NCBI RefSeq assembly: GCF_000520975.1
Contig: NZ_JACB01000005.1
Span: forward strand, 124,001 to 188,000
Direction: 5' to 3'
DNA: 64,000 nucleotides
DNA from: Aquimarina megaterium XH134
GTDB taxonomy: Bacteria; Bacteroidota; Bacteroidia; Flavobacteriales; Flavobacteriaceae
Position numbers and translations under genes: made by a program. Under the pieces are notes generated by a model that saw only the letters and a list, made by a program, of their open reading frames with translations, ran no database searches and was not told the origin of the DNA. Below, one piece after another: positions 35,149 to 42,203 of this stretch; position 1 is the first letter of the stretch; the number at the start of each line of letters is the position of its first letter.

Positions 35149-35331
35149 ATGAAAAAAATTCTTAATGTAACAGGAGTTACAAAACTTAGTAAAGAACAAC
35201 AACAAGATATTATAGGATCTAGTACAAGACAGGGTTGGTGTTGCCCAAGTGGAAAAGGTTGTCGCATTCCAGGATTAAATTTTTGTGAACCAGGCTTTTG
35301 CCTTCCTACTGGTGTCTGTATATTTCATTAG
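35149..35331 (+). CDS. Cys-rich double-glycine-type leader peptide 1
   Basis: A 60-residue peptide. The leader MKKILNVTGVTKLSKEQQQ followed by DIIGS is of the Bacteroidota bacteriocin-like type, which usually ends in GG; here it ends GS at 23-24. The predicted core of 36 residues has six cysteines (31, 32, 38, 46, 51, 57) in the framework CCPxGxGCR-n-FCEPGxCxPxGxCIF. Six cysteines allow three disulphides or other cross-links. The second gene 293 bases on encodes a close relative. Such peptides are normally exported by a peptidase-containing ABC transporter (none in the window). A toxin, signal or antimicrobial role is possible but unproven. Confidence 0.8.
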   Translation: MKKILNVTGVTKLSKEQQQDIIGSSTRQGWCCPSGKGCRIPGLNFCEPGFCLPTGVCIFH

Positions 35332-35341
35332 TAAATGAAAA

Positions 35342-35393
35342 ATAATAAATGAGAAAAGGATAAACATATGCTTATCCTTTTCTCATTTATTAT
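35342..35393 (+). terminator. Long perfect hairpin after peptide 1
   Basis: A 22-bp perfect stem (35342-35363 with 35372-35393) with an 8-base loop lies ten bases past the stop codon. It probably terminates transcription or protects the message end. The T-run is within the stem's own AT-rich base. Confidence 0.75.
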
Positions 35394-35623
35394 CTAAGGG
35401 TAATCTGCTTTTTTAGTGAACATTTCGTTTACTTTTCCTATATGAAACATAACAATGTTTTTTTTGATACTGTTATCGGCTTTTTAAGAGTGTATACTGT
35501 TGTTTTAGAAAGTTTTAACCCTATGTAAATCATGCAAAACCTCAATTTGTTTGTGTAATTCACGTATTTGGTTATCAGTAATTTACATTAAATTTAGGTG
35601 ATATAAATTTAAATATATACACA

Positions 35624-35812
35624 ATGAAAAGCATTCTTAATTTAGCTGGAGTCACAAAACTCAGCAAAGAACAACAACAAACTATCACAGGGTCGAGTAT
35701 GAGATGGGCTAGATGCTGCCCAACTGGAAGAGGTTGTCGGGTAGGTCCTCCCGGAGGAGGGTTCTGCGAACCGGGCTACTGTCGTCCTAATGGCTACTGT
35801 ATCTTTGCATAG
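35624..35812 (+). CDS. Cys-rich double-glycine-type leader peptide 2
   Basis: A 62-residue paralogue of the gene at 35149. The leader (MKSILNLAGVTKLSKEQQQ) is nearly unchanged and ends ITGS. The core retains all six cysteines (31, 32, 38, 48, 53, 59) and the CCPxGxGCR ... FCEPGxCxPxGxCIF framework, while the loop between the third and fourth cysteine is longer and glycine/proline-rich. Conserved cysteines with changed loop residues suggest selection on the core and leader. Upstream sequence is partly shared. A strong terminator follows. Confidence 0.8.
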   Translation: MKSILNLAGVTKLSKEQQQTITGSSMRWARCCPTGRGCRVGPPGGGFCEPGYCRPNGYCIFA

Positions 35813-35819
35813 TACATAT

Positions 35820-35856
35820 AAAGAGAACGAACATCATTGTTCGTTCTCTTTTTTTA
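35820..35856 (+). terminator. Terminator after peptide 2
   Basis: A 13-bp perfect stem, AAAGAGAACGAAC (35820-35832) with 35839-35851, has a 6-base loop and a T-run. Confidence 0.9.
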
Positions 35857-35944
35857 ATATTTGATTTATCCTTTTAGAATTAATAGTAAGACTATATCAT
35901 CTGTAAAGAGAAGTCGATATAAGAATTATGTAGAATGGGTTGAC

Positions 35945-36793
35945 TTATATGGCATCAAACCAGATTAAAGTTTTTGCCCAGAGGGTATGTTTAAATTTCC
36001 TACTAAAAAAACCAAAATGTCCTATTTTATCTGTCGGAATCTCATGTAGTTGTATCATTTTGATTTCTTTATCAGACTTCTCAAATAGATCATGTATTCT
36101 GGTAATGGCAGGTCTTGTCCCGATAGGATCATCTTCTACACCTAGAGTAAGAAGTTTTGATGTGCAGGTATCATAATAAAAAGTAATACCAATAGCTTCC
36201 ATTTGTTTTTTCATATCGGCATGTCGTCTTCGATTGTTCCATTGTTCGATTACACCTTTAGGAACGTCTTCTAGTAATCCCAACTTTTTTCCGGGGAAAT
36301 AACCAAATAGATTTGTAATCATGGGAAAAACAATATGCCATAAAAAATAAATTTTGGTTCTCTGTTTCTTAGACCAATCTTTATAATATGCTGTCTGCGC
36401 TCCAATATTAATAATTCCACTAATTTCAGTACTCTTTTCGGTCATCCCAATAATTGTTCCTCCAATGCTATGGCCAAGAGTTACTATTTTGTGATTTGGA
36501 AACTTTTTTTTAGCATAATCGATTACTCCAGAAAAATCTTTTTGCCCCCAATCTGTAAAAGAAGCTTTAAAACCACTAAGTTTTTTAGGTCTAGAACTTG
36601 CAATTCCTCTATAGTCATAGGTAATTACCTGATATCCATTTTTTGCCATGTAAGCAGCATAGTGATGATATAATTTTTTATCTACAGCTGTAGCAGAATT
36701 AATAATCAGTACTTTGTTTTTATTGATGATCCCTTCGCATGGGTATACCTTTCCTGATAAGGAATAATTATCTATGGCAGGAATACTAATCAT
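35945..36793 (-). CDS. Alpha/beta hydrolase
   Basis: 282 residues of the alpha/beta hydrolase fold. The nucleophile elbow is GHSIGG (serine in IVTLGHSIGGTIIG), preceded by VITYDYRGIASSRP, a typical strand-turn. A late DDPIGTRPAI segment may give the acid and the C-terminal H (TDKIGHFGFFSRKF) the histidine of the triad. No signal peptide, so probably cytoplasmic. Substrate unknown. It lies 25 bases downstream of the M20 peptidase gene start side on the same strand, so the two may be co-transcribed. Confidence 0.83.
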   Translation of the reverse strand: MISIPAIDNYSLSGKVYPCEGIINKNKVLIINSATAVDKKLYHHYAAYMAKNGYQVITYDYRGIASSRPKKLSGFKASFTDWGQKDFSGVIDYAKKKFPNHKIVTLGHSIGGTIIGMTEKSTEISGIINIGAQTAYYKDWSKKQRTKIYFLWHIVFPMITNLFGYFPGKKLGLLEDVPKGVIEQWNNRRRHADMKKQMEAIGITFYYDTCTSKLLTLGVEDDPIGTRPAITRIHDLFEKSDKEIKMIQLHEIPTDKIGHFGFFSRKFKHTLWAKTLIWFDAI

Positions 36794-36818
36794 ATATGAG
36801 TATTTGGTTAATGTAGTA

Positions 36819-38342
36819 TTACAGTTTTTGTGTTAATATTGCTGTAATCGTTTTAATACCTTCAATATAATTGCCAAGCCTAATATTTTCATTAGGGCTA
36901 TGTTGGTTGTTATCCTTGTTTACGGTAGGGACAATAACAGCGGGAATATTTAAAGTATTTACAAAAGGTGAAATGGGAATAGAGCCTCCGCCAGTACGAA
37001 TTTGTATAGGAGGTTTGCCAAAAGCTCTTGTCAATGCCTTTCTTAACCATTTCCCTATTTCAGTATTAAAATCGGTTCTAAAAGCATCATAGGCAATTTG
37101 ATAATTAAAACGAATAATTTTTGAATATTTCATCCGCTCATCTTCAGTAGGGATACTATCTATAATATGATATCCCTGATCCAAAATATGTTGTCTCACC
37201 ATATCAACCATATGTTGTGCATTGGTTTCTTTAACAAGTCTTATATTCATTTCGGCGATAGCACTAGAGGGGATTATTGTTCTTGTTTTATTGCCTACCC
37301 AACCCGATTGTAATCCAAGAATTCCTAAAGAAGGGTATTGTATAGATTCTTGATATGTATTTGCTATGTTATCTATTGAAGCTATCCCAAGCTTTTTTCT
37401 AATCATTTTTTCATCATCAGGTACTTGACTTAAGATTTTTTTTGTTTCCTCAGACATTTCAATTCCATCATACCAACCAGGTATGGCAACTCTTCCGTCT
37501 TCTTGCATCATCGAACCTAATAGTTGAGCAAGACGTAATGCCGGATTGGGAACATAATTACCATAATGACCACTATGTTGTGGTGCTTTGGGACCAAAAA
37601 CCTCGAGAGATAATGTTGTTATTCCTCTTGCTCCATATACTAATGTGGGTTGATTAGAAATATGCCTTGGACCATCAAAAATGACAAGCATATCCGAGGC
37701 CAATTCTTCTTTATAGTCTAATACGGCTTTGGGTAACCTGGGAGAACTAATTTCTTCCTCAAAATCCATAATGACTTTAATGTTATAATTAGGCTCATAC
37801 TCAAATTTATTAATAATATCCATCGCTTTTAGAAACATAACAACAGGCCCTTTGGCATCAGACGTTGATCTGGCAAAAATTCTCCAGTCGGGATTAATCT
37901 TACCAGTTAATTTATGTAATGGGATGGTATTCCATTTTCCAGCATTATCTTGTTCTTTTAGTACTGCTTTATATGGGTTTTCCTGAAACCATTTGGTTGT
38001 ATCAACAGGTTGCCCATCTATTTGAAGGTAGACTAACACGGTTTTTTTTGCATTCTTATGTTGCCTATTGGCGAGTAGTAAAGGAATTTTCTCTGTTATA
38101 AGGCGTTTGGATGTAAATCCACGGTCTTTAAATGCTTTTTCACACCACTCTATATTTTTTGCTATATCCTTTGGATAGTGAGCATCATTGGGTAAACTCA
38201 AAAGTTCTATCAATTCATTAAAAGAATTCTTGGCATAGGTGAGTGAAAGTTTATCCAATTCACTGTCATGTAACGATTGCGCAGTAGAGGAGAAGGTGAG
38301 AAAAAGTAGAGTAGTTGTAATGATACATCGAGTTATAATCAT
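36819..38342 (-). CDS. M20 family peptidase, exported
   Basis: About 507 residues from ATG 38340-38342, which gives a clean signal peptide (MIITRCIITTTLLFLTFSSTAQ); an earlier in-frame ATG adds 29 residues and is rejected. The metallopeptidase domain follows the dipeptidase pattern of M20. It has VLVYLQIDGQPVDTTKW in place of the usual GHxDV (so the first metal site is atypical), ARSTSDAKGPVVMFL for the bridging Asp, MDFEEEISSP for the Glu pair, the lid domain in the middle, and a late GGGSIPISP. It probably hydrolyses di- or oligopeptides in the periplasm. Confidence 0.85.
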   Translation of the reverse strand: MIITRCIITTTLLFLTFSSTAQSLHDSELDKLSLTYAKNSFNELIELLSLPNDAHYPKDIAKNIEWCEKAFKDRGFTSKRLITEKIPLLLANRQHKNAKKTVLVYLQIDGQPVDTTKWFQENPYKAVLKEQDNAGKWNTIPLHKLTGKINPDWRIFARSTSDAKGPVVMFLKAMDIINKFEYEPNYNIKVIMDFEEEISSPRLPKAVLDYKEELASDMLVIFDGPRHISNQPTLVYGARGITTLSLEVFGPKAPQHSGHYGNYVPNPALRLAQLLGSMMQEDGRVAIPGWYDGIEMSEETKKILSQVPDDEKMIRKKLGIASIDNIANTYQESIQYPSLGILGLQSGWVGNKTRTIIPSSAIAEMNIRLVKETNAQHMVDMVRQHILDQGYHIIDSIPTEDERMKYSKIIRFNYQIAYDAFRTDFNTEIGKWLRKALTRAFGKPPIQIRTGGGSIPISPFVNTLNIPAVIVPTVNKDNNQHSPNENIRLGNYIEGIKTITAILTQKL

Positions 38343-38407
38343 ATGCGTAGAAGAATTAGATGTTACCGATAATTGTAAATGTATATAAAAGATTAGAATA
38401 GCTATTT

Positions 38408-38434
38408 TTATTTTAAATAACCTTAACAAGTTTT
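38408..38434 (+). repeat. 27-bp repeat, copy 1
   Basis: Matches 42144-42170 in 26 of 27 bases (core AAATAACCTTAA). Here it lies 66 bases before the M20 gene start, in the opposite orientation to that gene. No function is recognised. Confidence 0.75.
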
Positions 38435-38568
38435 GTAAACAAAATATGAGGAGAGATTTTAAAATACTTATACTATTATCAATCAGATATCTCTTTAACC
38501 GTTTATTTTCTTAATTACCTTAAGCTGAGGAGTTTTTAAATTGGTTTCTAAAACAATAGTTTTAACGT

Positions 38569-39339
38569 TTAGATATTTTCTTTATTCGTAAAGAATTCAA
38601 TAACTTCTGTTTTATGAAGTAGTATATCTGTATACTCATCAATTTCTTTACTAGATAGTTTGGGAGACATTATTTGCATTGAACGTAATGATTTATCTTT
38701 TTGTGGGGCTATTAGAATAGTTTTTCCATATTTTAGGTCAAAAATCCTTGTATTTATAATAGCATAGGAATTTTGATCATGTGTTAAAAATGCGACGTAA
38801 TCTATTTTATTATTTTTTGTTTTATAAAAACCTTGCCCAATATAATCAGGATGATTTCTTGAAATAATTTCACTTCCTAAGTGAGTGAAATTTTGAGAAT
38901 CTATATAATCGGTAAGTACAATTATTTGGAAGAAGATTAGGTTTTCTTTTTCATCAATATGTATATCATTTAATGTATTCTTCATCACAAAAAAACTATT
39001 AAACAATATTTTTTTATCTTTTACTTTCTTAAAATATCCTTGAGCTCCGGTATATCCATAGTTACCCAAACCCGTAAAACTACCTTCACCAATTAAATTA
39101 TAGCTAGGAACAGGGAAAACACCATATTCGAATGGGCCATTTTTCTTGGTATTTCGAGATAAATCACTTTGGAGTAGTTCATTATTCCAAGTAGTTGAAT
39201 CATTACGATTAGCTAAGTGTTTTAATATTTTCTCTTTTGAGATAGAATTATTATTTAAAGTTTTTTTTTCATAGCCAGATGTTTTGCTTTTGCAGCTAAT
39301 AAGCAAAATAGAAATTAATAAGTAAAAGTGATGTTTCAT
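38569..39339 (-). CDS. Lipoprotein at the end of the graspetide operon
   Basis: 256 residues with a short lipoprotein signal (LLISILLISCKSK; Cys at about 16). The mature part contains an aromatic and glycine-rich segment (GEGSFTGLGNYGYTGAQGYF) and many hydrophobic beta-strand-like stretches; no enzyme motifs. It begins 20 bases after the SPASM gene on the same strand and no terminator intervenes, so it is probably part of the operon. It could be an immunity, receptor or surface-anchoring component; this is only positional inference. Confidence 0.68.
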   Translation of the reverse strand: MKHHFYLLISILLISCKSKTSGYEKKTLNNNSISKEKILKHLANRNDSTTWNNELLQSDLSRNTKKNGPFEYGVFPVPSYNLIGEGSFTGLGNYGYTGAQGYFKKVKDKKILFNSFFVMKNTLNDIHIDEKENLIFFQIIVLTDYIDSQNFTHLGSEIISRNHPDYIGQGFYKTKNNKIDYVAFLTHDQNSYAIINTRIFDLKYGKTILIAPQKDKSLRSMQIMSPKLSSKEIDEYTDILLHKTEVIEFFTNKENI

Positions 39340-39359
39340 TTGCTAACTTTTTTGTAATT

Positions 39360-40454
39360 CTATAGATGGTTTAGCTCATAGTATTTAATTGCTTTTTTCT
39401 TTAATGGATTATTACTCCAGGGTTCCCATTCATTAGTATATGGGTTGTATCCGCATTTTAAAGGTTTAGAATAAATATTATCAGGATTCTCGATGTACGC
39501 TCTACAATCGGTACATATATACCTAAATTCACAATCTTTACATGATTCTATTTGATCTTTAGAAATATTCCAATATTCTTTAGCTTTTTGATTAGCTAAA
39601 ACTTCTTTTAAAGGTGATTGTTTAACATTGCCGAAACTTTTATTTAGTGAGGGGCAGTTTCTGATTTCACCATTTTCATCAATAGATATTTTTCCGTTTA
39701 AGCAGCCATTGAATTTAGTGTTTTCGAAAAAATCATGAAGACTCTCATAAGAAAATGAAAGATGATTAATTTGACCACAAGATTTTGATGAACCAATTAT
39801 TTCTTTAATGAAATAAATCCTGCCCATCCCATCAAGTGTTACGAAATCTTCATGCGATACTACTTTATTATTTGGCGAACTATGGATGCATAAGATACTT
39901 ATTCTAGGATGTTTTTTTGTTAAAAGCATTAATTGCTTAATGTTATTAACCGTATCACTATATTTAATTAAGAATTCTACCGATTTTATTGAACTAGATT
40001 TTAAATACCCCATAATAGAATCGATCAATTCATAACTAGCTGTTTCATAAAATCGTATTTGTACATCTTCGCATCCCAAATCAGCTAATTGCCTAAAAAT
40101 ATTATCAAAGTCGTGTATGATATACCTTACATCAATTATAGCATTAGAAATAAGCGACGGTGATTCCCATTTAGTATCTATTTCGGGAAATTTTTCAATA
40201 TCATCAACCCAAGTGCCTAATTCGCTATCTATCAAGAATTTGAAATATTCTTTGAGTTTATTGTCATCTTTGTTAAGATTTAATTTTTTAATTAAATCAG
40301 TATAAGTGTATTTTCTTGTTTCTAACAATATTGAGTATAAAGAATTTGGGATAAAATGAATTTCTGTTCTACCCAGATCACAAATTACTGATCTCGTAGC
40401 TCCTTTTACCGGAATACAATCGGCAAATAAATAAAAGTATTGATCATTATTCAT
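39360..40454 (-). CDS. gwsS: Grasp-with-spasm SPASM-domain peptide maturase
   Basis: 364 residues. The C-terminal third is a SPASM iron-sulphur domain: Cys226, Cys251, Cys267 (C-x10-G-x4-C), Cys305, Cys308, Cys314, Cys317 (C-x2-C-x5-C-x2-C) and Cys334. The region where a radical-SAM CxxxCxxC should occur (around LISNAIIDVRYIIHDF, residues 101-115) contains no cysteines, so the protein is probably not a SAM radical enzyme, though the barrel-like fold may remain. The N-terminal 75 residues (VKGATRSVICDLGRTEIHFIPNSLY) match the family's precursor-binding-like region. It overlaps the 74-residue gene upstream by 8 bases. Confidence 0.85.
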   Translation of the reverse strand: MNNDQYFYLFADCIPVKGATRSVICDLGRTEIHFIPNSLYSILLETRKYTYTDLIKKLNLNKDDNKLKEYFKFLIDSELGTWVDDIEKFPEIDTKWESPSLISNAIIDVRYIIHDFDNIFRQLADLGCEDVQIRFYETASYELIDSIMGYLKSSSIKSVEFLIKYSDTVNNIKQLMLLTKKHPRISILCIHSSPNNKVVSHEDFVTLDGMGRIYFIKEIIGSSKSCGQINHLSFSYESLHDFFENTKFNGCLNGKISIDENGEIRNCPSLNKSFGNVKQSPLKEVLANQKAKEYWNISKDQIESCKDCEFRYICTDCRAYIENPDNIYSKPLKCGYNPYTNEWEPWSNNPLKKKAIKYYELNHL

Positions 40455-40671
40455 TCTTCAATTCTTTTTGTATTGGAGTAAAATCAAAAATTTTGGAAAT
40501 AGGTTTTGTTGATCTGTATGGCCCCATTTCTGAATTGTATCTTTTAATTTTTATAACGTAATACTCTTCACTTTTTGGAACTGATAAATGATTATATTTT
40601 ATAAAGTTATATCCTAAAGGAAATGTTTTAGAACTTTCTTTTGCTATTTTATATTCTTTTATTTCAAACAT
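40447..40671 (-). CDS. Small protein of unknown function in the graspetide operon
   Basis: 74 residues, rich in K, Y, S and E, no cysteine, no signal, no membrane helix. It overlaps the ATP-grasp gene by 13 bases and the SPASM gene by 8, an arrangement that strongly suggests translational coupling and coordinated production. I do not recognise its family. Given the position it might present the precursor to the enzymes or regulate the complex, but no such function is shown by the sequence. Confidence 0.75.
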   Translation of the reverse strand: MFEIKEYKIAKESSKTFPLGYNFIKYNHLSVPKSEEYYVIKIKRYNSEMGPYRSTKPISKIFDFTPIQKELKNE

Positions 40672-41648
40672 TCTGCTACTTTTTTTTCTAAATTATAGTT
40701 ACATGGTCTTGATGTCATACCAAATTGCCCAACAGGATTTATTTCAAGAAAAATATAGTTGTTATTTTTATCAACAATCATATCAATCGAACCAGTATCC
40801 AACTTGAAAAAATCTAATAGTTTTGTCAATTTATTTGCTATATGATCATCTATGATAAAAGGAACATTTCTGTTAGGTTTTTCATGATTGTATTTTCTGA
40901 AATCTACCTCGGTTTGTTTATCATTTTGTGAGAAGATAGCCATAGAATAAAACTCACCTTTTAAATAAAAAATCCTTAATTCATATTTTTTATCTATTTT
41001 GGTTTGAATTAGAGATGGAAAGAAGTTGTTTGGAATAAAACCTTGGATATCATCTTTTTGAATCTCTTCGGTATATGAATAATAAGCTTTTTTTTCTGAA
41101 AAAGTATAAATACCATTACTTAATGCTTTGGTAATTATCCCTTCCTTGGATTTGTCAAGTATTGTTGAAAGACCTTCCTTATTGTTGGTGATAAATGTTG
41201 ATGGGATATTTAATCCTAATTCTTTGGCTTTATGTAATACAATTAGCTTATTTAAGTTTGCATTAAACCTGCTTCCTAATTTCTTTTTTGTTTCCAAAAA
41301 GAAATGTAGATATTCTGAAATGGTTCTTGTCTCATTGGTAAGGTTTTTAGAGACAGATAACTCTAACTCCTGATCCTCTCCAAAGGCTGATTTTATAATT
41401 TGTTTAGACAAATTTTCAACAAAAATAGCCATACCTGATTTTCTATACCAGATTGCATCTACATTTTTCAGGTTATAAGTTTCACCATCTACATCAATAA
41501 TAATATCATCGGTATCCATTGAAAAGTATACCAACTTAACTCTATTATTTTCTACATTTAGTCTTAATACCTTTTTTCCAAAATAATGAAGCCATTGCAT
41601 TACATCTGTTGTAGTACCATCATACTTTATACTTAAAATTAGAATCAT
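40659..41648 (-). CDS. gwsG: Grasp-with-spasm ATP-grasp peptide maturase
   Basis: 329 residues of the graspetide ATP-grasp ligase family. The N-terminus (MILILSIKYDGTTTDVMQWL) and the VDAIWYRKSG motif after a beta-domain are typical of this group. The ATP-grasp core contains nucleotide-binding segments (EGIITKALSNGIYTF; LIQTKIDKKYELRIFYL) and the metal-binding end (DMIVDKNNNYIFLEINPVGQF). Enzymes of this class join Asp or Glu side chains to Ser, Thr or Lys in a precursor peptide by ester or amide bonds. The precursor gene lies 61 bases upstream, on the same strand. Confidence 0.93.
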   Translation of the reverse strand: MILILSIKYDGTTTDVMQWLHYFGKKVLRLNVENNRVKLVYFSMDTDDIIIDVDGETYNLKNVDAIWYRKSGMAIFVENLSKQIIKSAFGEDQELELSVSKNLTNETRTISEYLHFFLETKKKLGSRFNANLNKLIVLHKAKELGLNIPSTFITNNKEGLSTILDKSKEGIITKALSNGIYTFSEKKAYYSYTEEIQKDDIQGFIPNNFFPSLIQTKIDKKYELRIFYLKGEFYSMAIFSQNDKQTEVDFRKYNHEKPNRNVPFIIDDHIANKLTKLLDFFKLDTGSIDMIVDKNNNYIFLEINPVGQFGMTSRPCNYNLEKKVAECLK

Positions 41649-41709
41649 TCCTTTATTATTTTAATACCTGCTTTGTTAAACAAACAAAGCAGGTATTAAT
41701 TTAATTAGA

Positions 41710-41889
41710 TTACGCTGAGATAACAGGTTTTTCTGGCTTCCCATCATCTAAATCCCCATTCACACTATCGGCATCATTTCCTGTAGTTGCAGTTGTATGA
41801 CCGTTTGATGAGGTCCCACCACCTTTAGCAATTTTTGCTAATTGTTTTCTTTCAAGTTTTTCACCGAATTTGAAATCTTCTAATTTCAT
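41710..41889 (-). CDS. gwsA: Graspetide precursor peptide
   Basis: A 59-residue gene directly upstream of the ATP-grasp gene. It starts at ATG 41887-41889 and stops at TAA 41710-41712. The leader MKLEDFKFGEKLERKQLAKI ends with AKGGG, a double-glycine type cleavage site (about 23-25). The core is rich in Thr/Ser (TSSNGHTTATTG) followed by an Asp-rich segment (NDADSVNGDLDDG) and ends KPEKPVISA. Thr/Ser and Asp/Glu clusters of this kind are what ATP-grasp graspetide ligases cross-link. There is no cysteine. Confidence 0.9.
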   Translation of the reverse strand: MKLEDFKFGEKLERKQLAKIAKGGGTSSNGHTTATTGNDADSVNGDLDDGKPEKPVISA

Positions 41890-42203
41890 AATTAAAGGTT
41901 TTAAAAGTAAGTCCCTACTCTATTTTAGGCTTTTCAGGTTACGCCTTTTTTAACTAAAATTTATTGCTTTAACTAGTGTTGTGGGGTAAATTTTCAGAAT
42001 GATCGACTAATGTCTTTTTCTTGTGTAATGATTTGAAAATCAAACATTCAAATATAAGAGGTTTTAAAAAAGATTGGATACGGTTAAACCACATTTGTGA
42101 TATCATTAAGAATTTTTGATTTTTTAATATTATGTGAGTTTTGTTATTTTAAATAACCTTAATAAGTTTTCTTATATTCGATTTAAATTAAATCATTTAG
42201 GCT
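41890..42203. other. Divergent region between precursor and TPR lipoprotein
   Basis: A 314-base AT-rich non-coding stretch. It must contain the graspetide promoter (TACTTTTA on the minus strand near 41905 is one mismatch from TAnnTTTG) and the promoter of the TPR lipoprotein. It also has the second copy of the 27-bp repeat (42144-42170). No gene is seen. Confidence 0.55.
42144..42170 (+). repeat. 27-bp repeat, copy 2
   Basis: Matches 38408-38434 in 26 of 27 bases and lies 34 bases before the TPR lipoprotein gene, in the same orientation as that gene. Confidence 0.75.

Noticed and set aside
39360-40454. Calling the SPASM protein a radical-SAM enzyme
   Set aside because: No CxxxCxxC motif is visible, so only the SPASM name is supported.
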